Assembly (NCBI GenBank): GCA_963835465.1
Contig: CAWIFR010000006.1
Span: forward strand, 372,001 to 436,000
Direction of reading: 5' to 3'
From: Bog-756 sp963835465
Lineage (GTDB): Bacteria > Actinomycetota > Acidimicrobiia > Acidimicrobiales > RAAP-2
Length of the DNA stretch: 64,000 nt
The stretch's first letter is position 1, and each line of letters begins with the position of its first letter. A program made the translations under genes and the position numbers. This document shows positions 18,086-27,653 of this stretch, piece after piece. The notes under the pieces were generated by a model. That model was not told the DNA's origin and made no database searches. It saw only the letters and a list, made by a program, of their open reading frames with translations.

Positions 18086-19369
18086 TTAGGAGGCGGCCCT
18101 GCGGCTCCGGGTGGACTTGGCCGGCGGGCTGTTCAAGGGCACCAGTGTGGGGTGGACCTTGTCCAGCACCACCGCCCGGTCGACGACGCACTTGGAGATG
18201 TCGGTGCGGCTGGGCAGGTCGTACATCACCTCCAAGAGCACCTCTTCCAGGATGGCCCGCAGGCCCCGGGCGCCCGTCCCCCGCAGGAGGGCCTGCTCGG
18301 CCACGGCCTCGAGGGCGTCGTCGGTGAATTCGAGTTCGATGTGGTCCAACTCGAAGGTCCGCTTGTACTGCCGGGTCAGGGCGTTCTTCGGCTCCACCAG
18401 GATCTGGATGAGGGCGTCCTTGTAGAGGTGGGAGACGGCGCTCACCACCGGGAGCCGACCGATGAACTCGGGGATCAGGCCGAACTTCATCAGGTCCTCG
18501 GGCAGCACGTGACGCAGTAGCTCGGAGTCGTCACGCTCCGCCGCCTTGCGCACCTCGGCCCGGAAGCCCATGCCCTTGCGGCCGATGCGGTTCTCGATGA
18601 TGGTGTCGATGCCGGCGAAGGCCCCACCGCAGATGAACAGGATGTTGGTGGTGTCGATCTGGATGAACTCTTGATGGGGATGCTTGCGACCACCCTGGGG
18701 CGGGACCGAGGCTGTGGTTCCCTCGAGGATCTTCAGCAGGGCCTGCTGGACCCCTTCACCCGAGACGTCGCGGGTGATGGAGGGATTCTCCGACTTGCGG
18801 GCGATCTTGTCGATCTCGTCGATGTAGATGATCCCGGTCTCCGCCCGCTTGACGTCGTAGTCGGCGGCCTGGATGAGCTTCAGGAGGATGTTCTCCACGT
18901 CCTCGCCCACATAGCCGGCCTCGGTGAGGGCAGTGGCGTCGGCGATGGCGAAGGGCACGTTCAGCATCCGGGCCAGCGTCTGGGCCAACAGGGTCTTGCC
19001 ACACCCCGTCGGACCCAACAGGAGGATGTTCGACTTGGCCAGTTCGACTTCGTTGTCGTGGGAGCCGTTGCTGCCGGCCTGGACCCGCTTGTAGTGGTTG
19101 TAGACCGCCACCGACAGGATCTTCTTGGCGTACTCCTGGCCGATGACGTAGTCGTTCAGGAACTCGAAGATCTCCTTGGGCTTGGGCAGCTCCTCGAAGG
19201 AGAGTTCCGTGGTGTCCGCCAACTCCTCGGCGATGATGTCGTTGCACAGCTCGATGCACTCATCGCAGATGTACACCCCCGGGCCGGCGATCAACTTCTT
19301 CACCTGCTTCTGCGACTTTCCGCAGAAGCTGCACTTCACCAGATCGCCACCGTCTCCGAACTTCGCCAC
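18086..19369 (-). CDS. clpX: ATP-dependent Clp protease ATP-binding subunit ClpX
   Basis: 427 residues. The zinc-binding domain uses Cys13, Cys16, Cys35 and Cys38. Walker A GPTGCGKT is at 119-126 and Walker B IIYIDEIDK near 183. The ClpP-docking IGF-type loop region appears as the IGRKGMGF stretch, and the C-terminal AAA lid follows. ClpX unfolds substrates and feeds them to ClpP. It is separated from clpP by 180 bases that contain a hairpin, so it may have its own promoter. The frame is intact. Confidence 0.98.
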   Translation of the reverse strand: MAKFGDGGDLVKCSFCGKSQKQVKKLIAGPGVYICDECIELCNDIIAEELADTTELSFEELPKPKEIFEFLNDYVIGQEYAKKILSVAVYNHYKRVQAGSNGSHDNEVELAKSNILLLGPTGCGKTLLAQTLARMLNVPFAIADATALTEAGYVGEDVENILLKLIQAADYDVKRAETGIIYIDEIDKIARKSENPSITRDVSGEGVQQALLKILEGTTASVPPQGGRKHPHQEFIQIDTTNILFICGGAFAGIDTIIENRIGRKGMGFRAEVRKAAERDDSELLRHVLPEDLMKFGLIPEFIGRLPVVSAVSHLYKDALIQILVEPKNALTRQYKRTFELDHIELEFTDDALEAVAEQALLRGTGARGLRAILEEVLLEVMYDLPSRTDISKCVVDRAVVLDKVHPTLVPLNSPPAKSTRSRRAAS

Positions 19370-19521
19370 GTCGGTTCCTCGTGTCCTTCTGTCAGCGGTA
19401 CCTGTAGGTCATCCGTGCGTGCTGCTCACTCGCTACTGGGCCGTGGCACTCCCGTGCCGTTCCCCCGGCCCCCTTCGTCGGCAGTGCCCCAACCCTAGCG
19501 GCTGGCCCGGTGTCCGACGGT

Positions 19522-19537
19522 CCTGTCGGCCGACAGG
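19522..19537 (-). terminator. 16-bp perfect palindrome after clpP
   Basis: CCTGTCGGCCGACAGG is perfectly self-complementary and begins 12 bases beyond the clpP stop on the minus strand. It lacks a T-tract. It could be a weak terminator or processing signal between clpP and clpX. Confidence 0.4.
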
Positions 19538-19549
19538 CCCTGCGACCGG

Positions 19550-20203
19550 CTACGCCGCCCCCATGGCCTCCATGGGCAGCGAATCCCGGGCGGTGATGAC
19601 CTCGTCGATGAGGCCATAGGCCACGGCCTCCTCGGCCGTCATGATGAAGTCCCGGTCGGTGTCCTTGCTGACCCGTTCGGCGGACTGGCCGGTGTCGTTG
19701 GCCAGCATCCCGTTCAGGAGATCGCGCATCCGGAGGATCTCCTTGGCCTGCAACTCGATGTCGCTGGCCTGACCCTCCACGCCACCGAACGGCTGGTGCA
19801 GGAGGATCCGGGCGTGCGGCAGGGCGAACCGCTTGCCGGGGGTGCCCGCCCCGAGCAGCACCGCGGCCGCCGAGGCCGCCTGGCCGAAACAGAACGTCGA
19901 CATGTCCGGCTTGATGTACTTCATGGTGTCGTAGATGGCGAACAGGGCGGTGATGTCACCGCCCGGCGAGTTGATGTACAGATGCACGTCCTTGTCGGCG
20001 TCCTCGGACTCGAGGAAGAGCAACTGGGCGCAGACCAGGTTGGCCACGGTGTCGTTGATGGGCGTCCCGAGGAAGATGATCCGCTCTCGGAGCAGCCTGG
20101 AGAAGAGGTCGTAGTTCCGCTCACCCCGGCTGGTCGACTCCACCACCCACGGCACGCTGTAGGCCTGTGCGTCCATCGTTCTGATTCCTTCCGTGGCACT
20201 CAC
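19550..20203 (-). CDS. clpP: ATP-dependent Clp protease proteolytic subunit
   Basis: 217 residues. With the GTG start at 20203 the catalytic triad falls at Ser111 (FGQAAS), His136 (HQPFGG) and Asp185 (KDTDRD), matching E. coli precursor numbering. The start overlaps the tig stop by 4 bases (GTGA) and is preceded by GAGGAGGA with 7 bases spacing. An internal ATG at 20176, preceded by GGAAGGAA, gives 208 residues and is also possible. Actinobacteria often carry two clpP genes; only one is seen here. Confidence 0.96.
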   Translation of the reverse strand: MSATEGIRTMDAQAYSVPWVVESTSRGERNYDLFSRLLRERIIFLGTPINDTVANLVCAQLLFLESEDADKDVHLYINSPGGDITALFAIYDTMKYIKPDMSTFCFGQAASAAAVLLGAGTPGKRFALPHARILLHQPFGGVEGQASDIELQAKEILRMRDLLNGMLANDTGQSAERVSKDTDRDFIMTAEEAVAYGLIDEVITARDSLPMEAMGAA

Positions 20204-21543
20204 TTGGAGTCCTCCTCACCCTGGTTCACCAGTAGGTCCTCCCGCGACACGGGATTCCCCTCCTCGTCGACCAAGTCGACGTTGTCGACCAGCCACCGCA
20301 TGGCCTTGGCCTTGCGTCGATCCGAGCGTACCGCCGGAAGGCGCCCGGCCCGTTCCAGCTGCTCGCGTACCTCGTCGGCATTCATCTCCAGGCGCTCGCC
20401 CATGGCAGCCAGCTCCTCGTCCAGCTCCTCGTCGCTGACCTCGATCTCCTCGGCCTCCACCAGGGCCCGCAGGGCCAAGTCGACCTTCACGCTCTGGAGG
20501 GCACCGACGCGCAGCTCGTCCAGGAACTCCTGCTCGCTTCGCCCGGTAGCCCCGAGGAACTGGCCCAGGTTCATGCCCTGGGAGTCCAGCCGGTGGTTGA
20601 GGTCGTGGATCCGCTCGCGCAGCTCCTCCAGCACCAACTGCTCGGGGATGTCCTCGGTGACCAGCTCGACCAGGGCTTCGGCGGTCTTCTGCTGCAGCGC
20701 CATCTGGGCCTGCACGATGTGGCGTTGGCGCAGTCGCTCGGTGACGTCGGCGGTCAACGCTTCGGCCGTCTCGAACTCCGAGGCCTCGGCCGCCCACTCG
20801 TCGGTCACCTCGGGCAGGACCAGCTCCTTCACGTCCTTCACGAGGACTCGGAACGAGACCGTCTGGTCCAACCCTTCCAACGGGGCGTCGAAGCTGAGGA
20901 TGTCGCCGGTCTTGGCCCCGCGCAGTTGGTCGTCCAGTTCGGGGACCACGGTGCCGCTCCCGACCTCGTAGAGGAAGTCCTCGGCATCGAGGTCACTGTC
21001 GTCACCGTCCCCGCCCTGATTCCGGGTGCCGTGGATGTCGATGGTCAACTGGTCGTTGTCCTGGGCCGGACGGGACACCTCGACCAGCTCGCCGGAGGTG
21101 GCTCGCAGCCGGTCGATCTGGGAGGTGACCTCCTCGTCGGTGACCTCGAGGCTGGGTAGGGAGACCACAAGACCCTGGTAGCCGGGGATGCTCACCGTGG
21201 GACGCACCAGCACCACGGCGTCGAAGGAGACCGGCCCGGACTCGTCACCCGAGGTGATGTCGATCTCCGGCTGGTCGATCGGGTCGACCTCGGTGTCACT
21301 CACGGCCTGGGCATAGAAGTCGGGGAGCGCCTCGCGCAGGGCCTCGCCCCGCAGGGCCGACGCCCCGCCCATCCGGGCCTCGATCACCCGACGCGGCACC
21401 TTGCCGGGCCGGAACCCTGGCACCCGCACCTCGCGGGACAAGCGGCGCATCACCTCGTCGAGGGCCTTGTCGATCTCCGCCTCGTCGATCTCGACGGACA
21501 GTCGGACCTTGTTGCCCTCCTCGGGCGCAGCTGTGGCTCGCAT
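20200..21543 (-). CDS. tig: Trigger factor
   Basis: A 447-residue ribosome-associated chaperone. The N-terminal ribosome-binding domain contains the signature VPGFRPGKVPRRVI. A PPIase FKBP-like middle domain (QDNDQLTIDIHG, VGSGTVVPELDDQLRGAKTGD) and a helical C-terminal domain follow. The acidic tail NQGEEDSK is unlike the A/T-rich tails of some homologues. The ATG at 21543 is chosen because upstream in-frame starts would add residues unlike the family. A TACACT hexamer lies about 15 bases upstream of the ATG and may be a -10 element, so the leader would be very short. Coupled to clpP. Confidence 0.95.
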   Translation of the reverse strand: MRATAAPEEGNKVRLSVEIDEAEIDKALDEVMRRLSREVRVPGFRPGKVPRRVIEARMGGASALRGEALREALPDFYAQAVSDTEVDPIDQPEIDITSGDESGPVSFDAVVLVRPTVSIPGYQGLVVSLPSLEVTDEEVTSQIDRLRATSGELVEVSRPAQDNDQLTIDIHGTRNQGGDGDDSDLDAEDFLYEVGSGTVVPELDDQLRGAKTGDILSFDAPLEGLDQTVSFRVLVKDVKELVLPEVTDEWAAEASEFETAEALTADVTERLRQRHIVQAQMALQQKTAEALVELVTEDIPEQLVLEELRERIHDLNHRLDSQGMNLGQFLGATGRSEQEFLDELRVGALQSVKVDLALRALVEAEEIEVSDEELDEELAAMGERLEMNADEVREQLERAGRLPAVRSDRRKAKAMRWLVDNVDLVDEEGNPVSREDLLVNQGEEDSK

Positions 21544-21656
21544 ACGAATAAGTGAGTGTACTGGCACCGGGGGTCCGAACTTTCCGCACCGTCCCCGGCC
21601 GGTCCACCCACCGGTCGGGGGCACGGATCAGTACCGGGCCTGTGGTCCCGACCGCC

Positions 21657-22487
21657 TCACATCATGAAGGCCATGGCCCCCAGCACCTGCTGCCCCAGCG
21701 CCTCGTCGCCCTCGACGGTGACGGCGCCGGTGGACTCCCTCTCCTCGGGACCCACCCGCCCGTAGCACCGGCGCCAGAATTCGTCCTGCTCCATGGTGAG
21801 CGTCACCGTAGGAGGCGTCGGCGGCGGCACCGGAGCCGCGGCGGCACGCCCGCCGGTCACCGTCACCAGGATGTGACGCCCCATCACCCCGGTGACCGAG
21901 AAGAGCACCGCCGTGCCGTCGGGTGGGCGCACCTTCTTCCCCACCACGTAGGGCATGGTGGCCTCGCAACGGTCGAGCACGATCCGCTCACCCGCGCCGT
22001 TGCGCCCACCCGGTCGGCCGAGGGCCCGCCGGATGTCCTGCTCATGGGTCCAGGTGTCGAGGATCCGGGTGGCCATGAACTCGCGGTAGGGAACATCGCC
22101 CACCGGGCTCCATCCCACTGTGTCGAACTCTTCGGCGGTCATGGCCGTCAGGGCGTCCATCCGCCGGTTGGTGGTGTCGACGAACTCAGCCAGGACCTCG
22201 GATCCGGGCACGCTCCGCCGGGCCGCCACCCACGCCTCGTTCATCTCGCCGAAGGGGTTGCGGACGTGGGGCGGCACTTCGGTCAGTGCCGGGGGGGAGG
22301 GATCACCGAGCAGCATGCGCTCGATCCCGATGAGATGGGAGAGGTTGTCCTTCACCGACCATCCCGGACAGTCGGTGGGACGATCCCACTGTTCGTCGTC
22401 GAGCTGCTCGCAGGCGCTCACGACAGAGGCCCACACCTCGGTCAGCTCCTCGATGACTGGCTCACCGGTACCACCCGGACCTGGCAA
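21657..22487 (-). CDS. Mycothiol-dependent maleylpyruvate isomerase-family (DinB-like) protein
   Basis: 276 residues. The N-terminal four-helix DinB/MDMPI domain has TDCPGWSVKDNLSHLIGIE and DTWTHEQDIRRAL, whose His and Glu/Asp residues would bind a metal. The last 90 residues look like an SCP2-type domain. Members are thiol-dependent enzymes in mycothiol-producing actinobacteria, but substrates are mostly unknown, so isomerase activity is not implied. It starts 42 bases downstream of the glutathione peroxidase gene on the same strand. It could start at a later GTG, but no evidence favours that. Confidence 0.75.
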   Translation of the reverse strand: MPGPGGTGEPVIEELTEVWASVVSACEQLDDEQWDRPTDCPGWSVKDNLSHLIGIERMLLGDPSPPALTEVPPHVRNPFGEMNEAWVAARRSVPGSEVLAEFVDTTNRRMDALTAMTAEEFDTVGWSPVGDVPYREFMATRILDTWTHEQDIRRALGRPGGRNGAGERIVLDRCEATMPYVVGKKVRPPDGTAVLFSVTGVMGRHILVTVTGGRAAAAPVPPPTPPTVTLTMEQDEFWRRCYGRVGPEERESTGAVTVEGDEALGQQVLGAMAFMM

Positions 22488-22529
22488 CTGCTTCCCCCTT
22501 GTTCAGGCCGGTCGAGCCGGCAGTACGAC

Positions 22530-23018
22530 TCAGACCGGCAGGTTGGCCTCGATGGCGTCGGTGACCTCAGGCGCCTCGGGGTCGACCATGGGGCGGAACC
22601 GCTGGACGATCTCCCCCTCCGGCGACACCAGGAACTTCTCGAAGTTCCATTGGATGTCACCGGCCTCTCCCTCAGCGTCGGGTACCGCGGTGAGCTCCTC
22701 GTAGACCGGATGCCGGTGCTCACCATTGACGTCGATCTTCTCGAACATGGGGAAGGTCACCCCGTAGGTGGCCGAGCAGAAGGTGGCGATCTCCTCGGAG
22801 GAGCCGGGCTCCTGGGCACCGAATTGATTGCACGGGAAGCCGAGCACGGTGAATCCCTTGTCCCCGTAAGTCTTCTGCAGTCGCTCGAGGCCCTCGTACT
22901 GAGGGGTCAGGCCACACTTGGACGCCACGTTCACCACCAAGAGGGCCTTGCCTCGGAAGTCCCCGAGGGAGGTCGGATCACCGGTGAGGGAATGGAGGGG
23001 AGGGTCGTAGATGCTCAT
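22530..23018 (-). CDS. Glutathione peroxidase family thiol peroxidase
   Basis: 162 residues. The peroxidatic Cys35 sits in VASKCGLTPQY, Gln65 in FPCNQFG, and Trp124-Asn125 in WNFEKFLV, which completes the catalytic tetrad. A second Cys at 81 (TFCSAT) may resolve the sulfenic acid with thioredoxin, as in most bacterial GPx homologues. Cysteine replaces selenocysteine. Cytoplasmic, without a signal peptide. It detoxifies hydroperoxides. It is head-to-head with the GGDEF-EAL gene, about 200 bases apart, so that interval probably holds two divergent promoters. Confidence 0.93.
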   Translation of the reverse strand: MSIYDPPLHSLTGDPTSLGDFRGKALLVVNVASKCGLTPQYEGLERLQKTYGDKGFTVLGFPCNQFGAQEPGSSEEIATFCSATYGVTFPMFEKIDVNGEHRHPVYEELTAVPDAEGEAGDIQWNFEKFLVSPEGEIVQRFRPMVDPEAPEVTDAIEANLPV

Positions 23019-23218
23019 GGCCCGAGTCTAGACACCGAGTTTGCCGGAGGCTTCGGTCCGATGGAGCAGGGCCCGGGCGCCGTCGTCACGGCGAAATCGC
23101 GACGGCGCCGAGGACAATTTCACTGGTTAAGAATCCGTCGGGATCGGCCGAAGTAGAAGGGAAGCGAACGGGCAGATTCGAGGGTGCGGCGTCAATGCCG
23201 AGGGGTGAATGACCGACG

Positions 23219-26200
23219 ATGTCGATTGACGTGGCAGACCTGAGGCACGGGGCCGGCACCGGTCGCGACGTCTCGGGGTCCGCAGTGCACGTCCTCATCG
23301 GCCTCGTCCAAGCCCACCGCGGCGACGCTGGCGTGGCCCAGGTATTGGCCCTGGCCGGCGAGCGGCGGTCCTTCGGGGAGCTGGCCGACCCGACCCGCTG
23401 GAGCTCGTTGCCCCGCACGGTCGCCCTGTGCAACGCCGCGGCCCTGGTAACCGGGGACGGAGCGGTCGGCCTCCACGTGGGTGAGGCCCTCCTGTTCACC
23501 CCGGACGCGCGCCAGTTCACCGAAGGCCTGCGAACCCTCGGCTCGCCGAGGAAGGTCTTCGAACAGGTGGAGCCCCTGCTCGCCCGCTTCGAGACCACCT
23601 CGGTCGCCACCACCCTGGAGCTGGCCGTGGACCACGCACTCATCGAGGTGATCCCCACAGCCGACCAGCCCCGCCACGCCCACCTCTGCGAGATGGCCCG
23701 AGGACTGCTCTCTCAGGTCCCCCTCCTGTTCGACCGCGATCCCGCCCTGATCACCGAGTCGGAGTGCCGGGCCCGCGGGGGGCGGCGCTGCCTCTTCGCC
23801 GTGAGCTGGGATGTGACCGAGTCCGAGGTGGCCGACAGCGCTCCGAGCCGGCCTGTCGCCGAGTCCGGGACCGACTCCGAAGGACGCCAGAGCGCTCCCG
23901 TCCCGTCCGCCGTCGGACCGGAGCCCCACCGTCGGGGATCGGAACCCGGCGGGGCCGGACCCGAGCACGCCGACCAGTCCAAAGCTGAACTGCGGGAGCA
24001 GCTGGACCGGATGAGCATGTTGGTGGAGGGGGCCTTCGCTACCTCGCTCGAGCTGCTCGACGACGACGTGGAGACCCTGCTGACCAAGATCGCGGCCCGG
24101 GCCGACGCCGTGGTCTCGGCCCATCGGTACCTGCTCATGGTCCGGGTCCGACCCGGCACCCCCATCCAGCTCCACCACCGGGGCCTCGATCCCCTCGAGG
24201 CCCAGCGCCTGGCCGCCGACCTGTGGCGTCAGCCCCCCGGGGAGGGCGACCCCTCCAGCCTGGTCGTCGACATCACCTCGTCCCGTCGGCGGTACGGCCG
24301 GCTGGTCGAGTTTCCGCCCCCCGGCTCTGCCCCCTCCCCTTGGGAGTCGCGGGTGCTGAGCCTGTACGCGGACTATGCCGCCACCGCCCTTGACATCTTC
24401 AGCGTCCTGACCGAGGCCAAGCGGAGCGACGCCACGGCTCGGACCCTGCTCTCCTTCTCCGAGTCCCTGTCCCGAGTGACCACCCAGGACGAGCTGGTCC
24501 AACTGCTGGCCGACACCGTCCCGGCCGTCACCAACTGCGACCAGTCCACGGTGTACCTGTGGGACAGCGTGCTGGGCCAGATGATCCCCCGGGCCCGCAC
24601 CGCGGGACTCGAGGCGCCTCACGCCTACCACGGCCCCATCGTCCCCGTCCGGCCGTCCCGCCCTCCGGCCGGCGCCCCCACCGCGATGAACGGTTCGGGT
24701 CCTCCCCAGCCCGGCTCAGGCGACCCTCTCACCATCCGCACCGATGCCACCGAGGTCAAGCAGATGATGCGCCATCGCCAGGTGATGGTCCTCGACGCTT
24801 CCACCGACGACCCCTACCTGCGCAACCTTCTCGACCGCTCGGGCACCGCCGCCTCGGTCGTGGCCCCGCTCTTCGCCGCCGGGGAGTTCCTGGGGGTCAT
24901 CGCGGCAAATTTCGGCACCGGCGTCCCCCCGACCGACATCCACGACCTCGACCTCCACGAACGTCTGTCCGGACTGGCCGACCAGGCCGCCACCGCGGTG
25001 CAGAACCTCGAGCTGTTGGAGAAGGTCTCGCACATGGCCTGGCACGATGCCCTCACCGGCCTGCCCAACCGGCGCCTCTTCGAGGACCGGGTGGAACAGG
25101 AGTTGGTGCGCTCGCGTCGAGTGGGCGAGCCGGTCTGCATGTTCTTCGTGGACCTGGACCACTTCAAGAACGTCAACGACACCCTGGGCCACGCCGCCGG
25201 GGACGAACTGATCCAACAGGTCGGCCAGCGGCTGGTGACGACGGTCCGGGCCCAGGACACGGTGGCGCGGGTGGGCGGCGACGAGTTCGCCATCCTCCTG
25301 CCCGGCCTGGCCGACCAGCTGGCCATCGATCAGTTGGCCCAGCGCTCGCTGGATGCCCTGGCGTCACCCTTCGAGGTCTTCGGCCAGGAGGTGGAGACCT
25401 CGGGCTCCATCGGGATCGCCATGGCCCCCGACCACGGCGACTCCTACGACGAGCTCCTGAGCCGGGCCGATGAGGCCATGTACCGGGCCAAGGGCCGGGG
25501 GCGCAACGCCTTCTCGATGTACTCGGGATCGCTGGTCACCTCCGCCCACGGGCGCCAGGCCGTCGACGAGGAGTCGCTACAGGCGGACCTCATCCACGCC
25601 CTCAAGCACAACGAGTTCTTCCTGCTCTACCAGCCCTACATCGACCTCCGCACCGCCCAGGTGGTGGGCGTGGAGGCACTCATCCGCTGGAACCACCCGA
25701 CGCTGGGGCTCCTCGAGCCGTCGTCGTTCATCTCGCTGGCCGAACGCACCGACGTCATCGTGGCCCTGGACACCTGGGTGCTGGCCGAGACCTGCCGCCA
25801 GGCCCGGGCCTGGCTCGACGAAGGGCTTCCCCCGCTCCGGGTCTCGGTGAACCTGGCCTCTCGGGACCTCTCCAACCCCCAGCTGTTCGACAACATCCAC
25901 CTGGCCCTGATGCAGACCGGGGTCGACCCCACGCTCCTCGAGCTCGAGATCACCGAGCGGGTGGTGCTGGACAAGGCCGGCCCGGCCCGTGAGACCATCG
26001 AGCGGTTGCGCCGGCTCGGGGTCCGGTTCACCATCGACGACTTCGGTACCGGCAACTCCTCGCTGAATCGGATCGGGGCGTTCCCGGTGAGCACCCTGAA
26101 GATCGATCAGTCCTTCGTGCAGGTGCTCGGGCCCGACGCCGACAACAACTCACTGGTCTCGGCCATCATCTCCATGGCCGCCCGACTGGGCCTCGACTGC

Positions 26201-26374
26201 GTGGCCGAGGGGGTGGAGACCTCGGTCCAGAGCCGGGTGCTCCTGCAACGCGGCTGCACCACGGCCCAGGGCTACTACTTCAGCCCACCGCTGCCCGCCC
26301 GGGACATCAAATCGATGATGGCGGACATTGCCACAGGAGATGTCGTCGCGCATCTCGAGGACGATCCAGCCTGA
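23219..26374 (+). CDS. Multidomain c-di-GMP protein: sensor region, GAF, GAF, GGDEF, EAL
   Basis: 1051 residues. Residues 1-200 form an N-terminal sensor region ending in a Cys pair (ECRARGGRRCLF) that resembles V4R/heme-NO-like domains. A Pro-rich linker and short coiled coil follow, then two GAF-like domains (about 260-400 and 400-600). GGDEF is at 686-690, with an RxxD inhibitory site (RAQD) five residues before it. The EAL domain starts at E819 and keeps the catalytic set: EALIRW, SVNLASRDLS, ELEITERVV, TIDDFGTGNSS, LKIDQSFV and AEGVET. Both halves look active, so it could make and degrade c-di-GMP under sensory control. No membrane segments. A perfect palindrome follows the stop. Confidence 0.92.
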   Translation: MSIDVADLRHGAGTGRDVSGSAVHVLIGLVQAHRGDAGVAQVLALAGERRSFGELADPTRWSSLPRTVALCNAAALVTGDGAVGLHVGEALLFTPDARQFTEGLRTLGSPRKVFEQVEPLLARFETTSVATTLELAVDHALIEVIPTADQPRHAHLCEMARGLLSQVPLLFDRDPALITESECRARGGRRCLFAVSWDVTESEVADSAPSRPVAESGTDSEGRQSAPVPSAVGPEPHRRGSEPGGAGPEHADQSKAELREQLDRMSMLVEGAFATSLELLDDDVETLLTKIAARADAVVSAHRYLLMVRVRPGTPIQLHHRGLDPLEAQRLAADLWRQPPGEGDPSSLVVDITSSRRRYGRLVEFPPPGSAPSPWESRVLSLYADYAATALDIFSVLTEAKRSDATARTLLSFSESLSRVTTQDELVQLLADTVPAVTNCDQSTVYLWDSVLGQMIPRARTAGLEAPHAYHGPIVPVRPSRPPAGAPTAMNGSGPPQPGSGDPLTIRTDATEVKQMMRHRQVMVLDASTDDPYLRNLLDRSGTAASVVAPLFAAGEFLGVIAANFGTGVPPTDIHDLDLHERLSGLADQAATAVQNLELLEKVSHMAWHDALTGLPNRRLFEDRVEQELVRSRRVGEPVCMFFVDLDHFKNVNDTLGHAAGDELIQQVGQRLVTTVRAQDTVARVGGDEFAILLPGLADQLAIDQLAQRSLDALASPFEVFGQEVETSGSIGIAMAPDHGDSYDELLSRADEAMYRAKGRGRNAFSMYSGSLVTSAHGRQAVDEESLQADLIHALKHNEFFLLYQPYIDLRTAQVVGVEALIRWNHPTLGLLEPSSFISLAERTDVIVALDTWVLAETCRQARAWLDEGLPPLRVSVNLASRDLSNPQLFDNIHLALMQTGVDPTLLELEITERVVLDKAGPARETIERLRRLGVRFTIDDFGTGNSSLNRIGAFPVSTLKIDQSFVQVLGPDADNNSLVSAIISMAARLGLDCVAEGVETSVQSRVLLQRGCTTAQGYYFSPPLPARDIKSMMADIATGDVVAHLEDDPA

Positions 26375-26383
26375 GCCCGCTGC

Positions 26384-26419
26384 TCGCCCGTGTGCTAGCT
26401 ATAGCTAGCACACGGGCGA
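26384..26419 (+). terminator. 36-bp perfect palindrome after the GGDEF-EAL gene
   Basis: The half-arm TCGCCCGTGTGCTAGCTA is followed immediately by its exact reverse complement, with no spacer. It starts 9 bases past the stop codon and ends 86 bases before the next start. A hairpin would be very stable, but no T-tract follows. The A/T-rich centre (CTAGCTATAGCTAG) is unusual here. A bidirectional terminator or a dimeric DNA-binding protein site are both possible. Confidence 0.6.
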
Positions 26420-26505
26420 CCTATCCCCCCTTCCCCAGACGCAGCCCGGTACGTTCGGTCCATCCGATCATCGGATCGAGACCAGTGGATTGTTGAGGAG
26501 GAGCC

Positions 26506-26658
26506 ATGGCGTCGTACGAGGGATATTGCGTGAAATGCCGAGAAAAGCGGCAGTTCGAGGGCGAGGAGGTCGAGATGGCCAACGGCCGTCGCTCGGCGAA
26601 AGGCAAATGCCCCGTCTGCGGGACGGGCATGAACAGGATCTTGGGCAAGAAGGCCTGA
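26506..26658 (+). CDS. DUF5679 zinc-ribbon mini-protein
   Basis: A 50-residue protein, MASYEGYCVKCREKRQFEG..., with a CVKC pair at residues 8-11 and CPVC at 35-38, which would bind one zinc. MANGRRSAKGKCPVCGTGM is typical of DUF5679. A strong GAGGAGGAG Shine-Dalgarno lies just upstream of the ATG. The family is widespread in actinobacteria and its function is unknown; the basic, ribbon-like nature suggests nucleic-acid or ribosome contact, which is a guess. It is monocistronic between the palindrome and the convergent ppx gene. Confidence 0.85.
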   Translation: MASYEGYCVKCREKRQFEGEEVEMANGRRSAKGKCPVCGTGMNRILGKKA

Positions 26659-26677
26659 GCGGGCTGCCCGGCCGGGG

Positions 26678-27653
26678 TCAGCCCGGAGGTCCGTGCCGAT
26701 CGGTCTTCAGCGCGAGGGCGCCGATGACGGCGCCCTCGCGCAGTCCCCAGTCACTGACCACCAGGCGCTCCAGTCCCAGGTGGTCGATCAGGGTCGAGAA
26801 GACCACCGCCCCGACCGGCAGCAGGGGCGCGCCGGGCGTGGATCCCCGGCAGGGCCAGGCGGGCGTCGAGATCCAGGGTGGCGAGCCGGTCAGCCAACTC
26901 GTGGACTTGCCCGGCAGGGAGTTCGAGCTGGTTGACCTGCACCGAGGCCGACGACCCACGCAGCGGCCGGTGCAGCACCACCGCCAGACGGGCGAGAGCC
27001 CGCACCGTACCGCCGCTGGCGATTACCCGAGCCCCGGCGGCGGGGTGACGGGCCAACATCACCCGGATGGGTTCGGAGCGCTCCAGCGTGATGTCGGTCA
27101 CCGCCACCCGGTCGGCTGGGCTCAGTAGTTCGCCGGTGCCCAGCTCGCCCCGCAGCCGTGCCGTCCCCAGGGCCACGCTGGCCACGTCAGCCACCTGGTC
27201 GACAGTGCCGATCGCTGCTTCGAGGCTGCCGCCCCCGAGGTCGAGGCCCAGGACCGGCTCCTGACCCACCCAGACGCCGGCCCGCTGGCCCAGGAAGCAG
27301 AGGCGGGCCTCCTCCTCGCCGGTGAGCAATGTGATCGAGCTCCCGAGCACCTGTTCGAGGCGCCCCAGGAGCTTGGTGCCGTTGGCGGCGTCTCGCAGCG
27401 CCGCCGTGGCCAGCGCCACCACCACATCGGCGCCGGCCTCGTCGGCCGCGGCCCGCAGCCGGCGCACGGTACGGACCGCCGACGCGGCCCGGTCGGCCGG
27501 AACGCCACCGGTCCGCGCCACTTCGGTCCCGAGGTGTAGGAACGAGCGCCGCCGGAGCACCGGGGTGAGGTGACCGTCACGGGACGCGTCCACCACCATG
27601 AGGTGGAATGAGCTGCTACCCAGGTCGAAGACAGCGACGCGCACGGTCGGCAT
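26678..27653 (-). CDS. Ppx/GppA exopolyphosphatase-family phosphatase (one frameshift as read)
   Basis: About 324 residues. The ASKHA phosphate-binding loops are visible: RVAVFDLGSSSFHLMVVD at the start, VLGLDLGGGSLEAAIG in the middle and VIASGGTVRALA in the second domain. These enzymes hydrolyse polyphosphate or pppGpp. The C-terminal motif LLPVGAVVFSTLIDHLGLERLVVSDWGLREGAVI continues in another frame, with the shift near 26835. This matches the family exactly and so looks like a sequencing error. The ATG at 27653 gives MPTVRVAVFDLG. Confidence 0.85.

Noticed and set aside
21544..21656. A tRNA-Leu upstream of tig, as in some bacteria
   Set aside because: No acceptor or T-arm pairing could be built on either strand.
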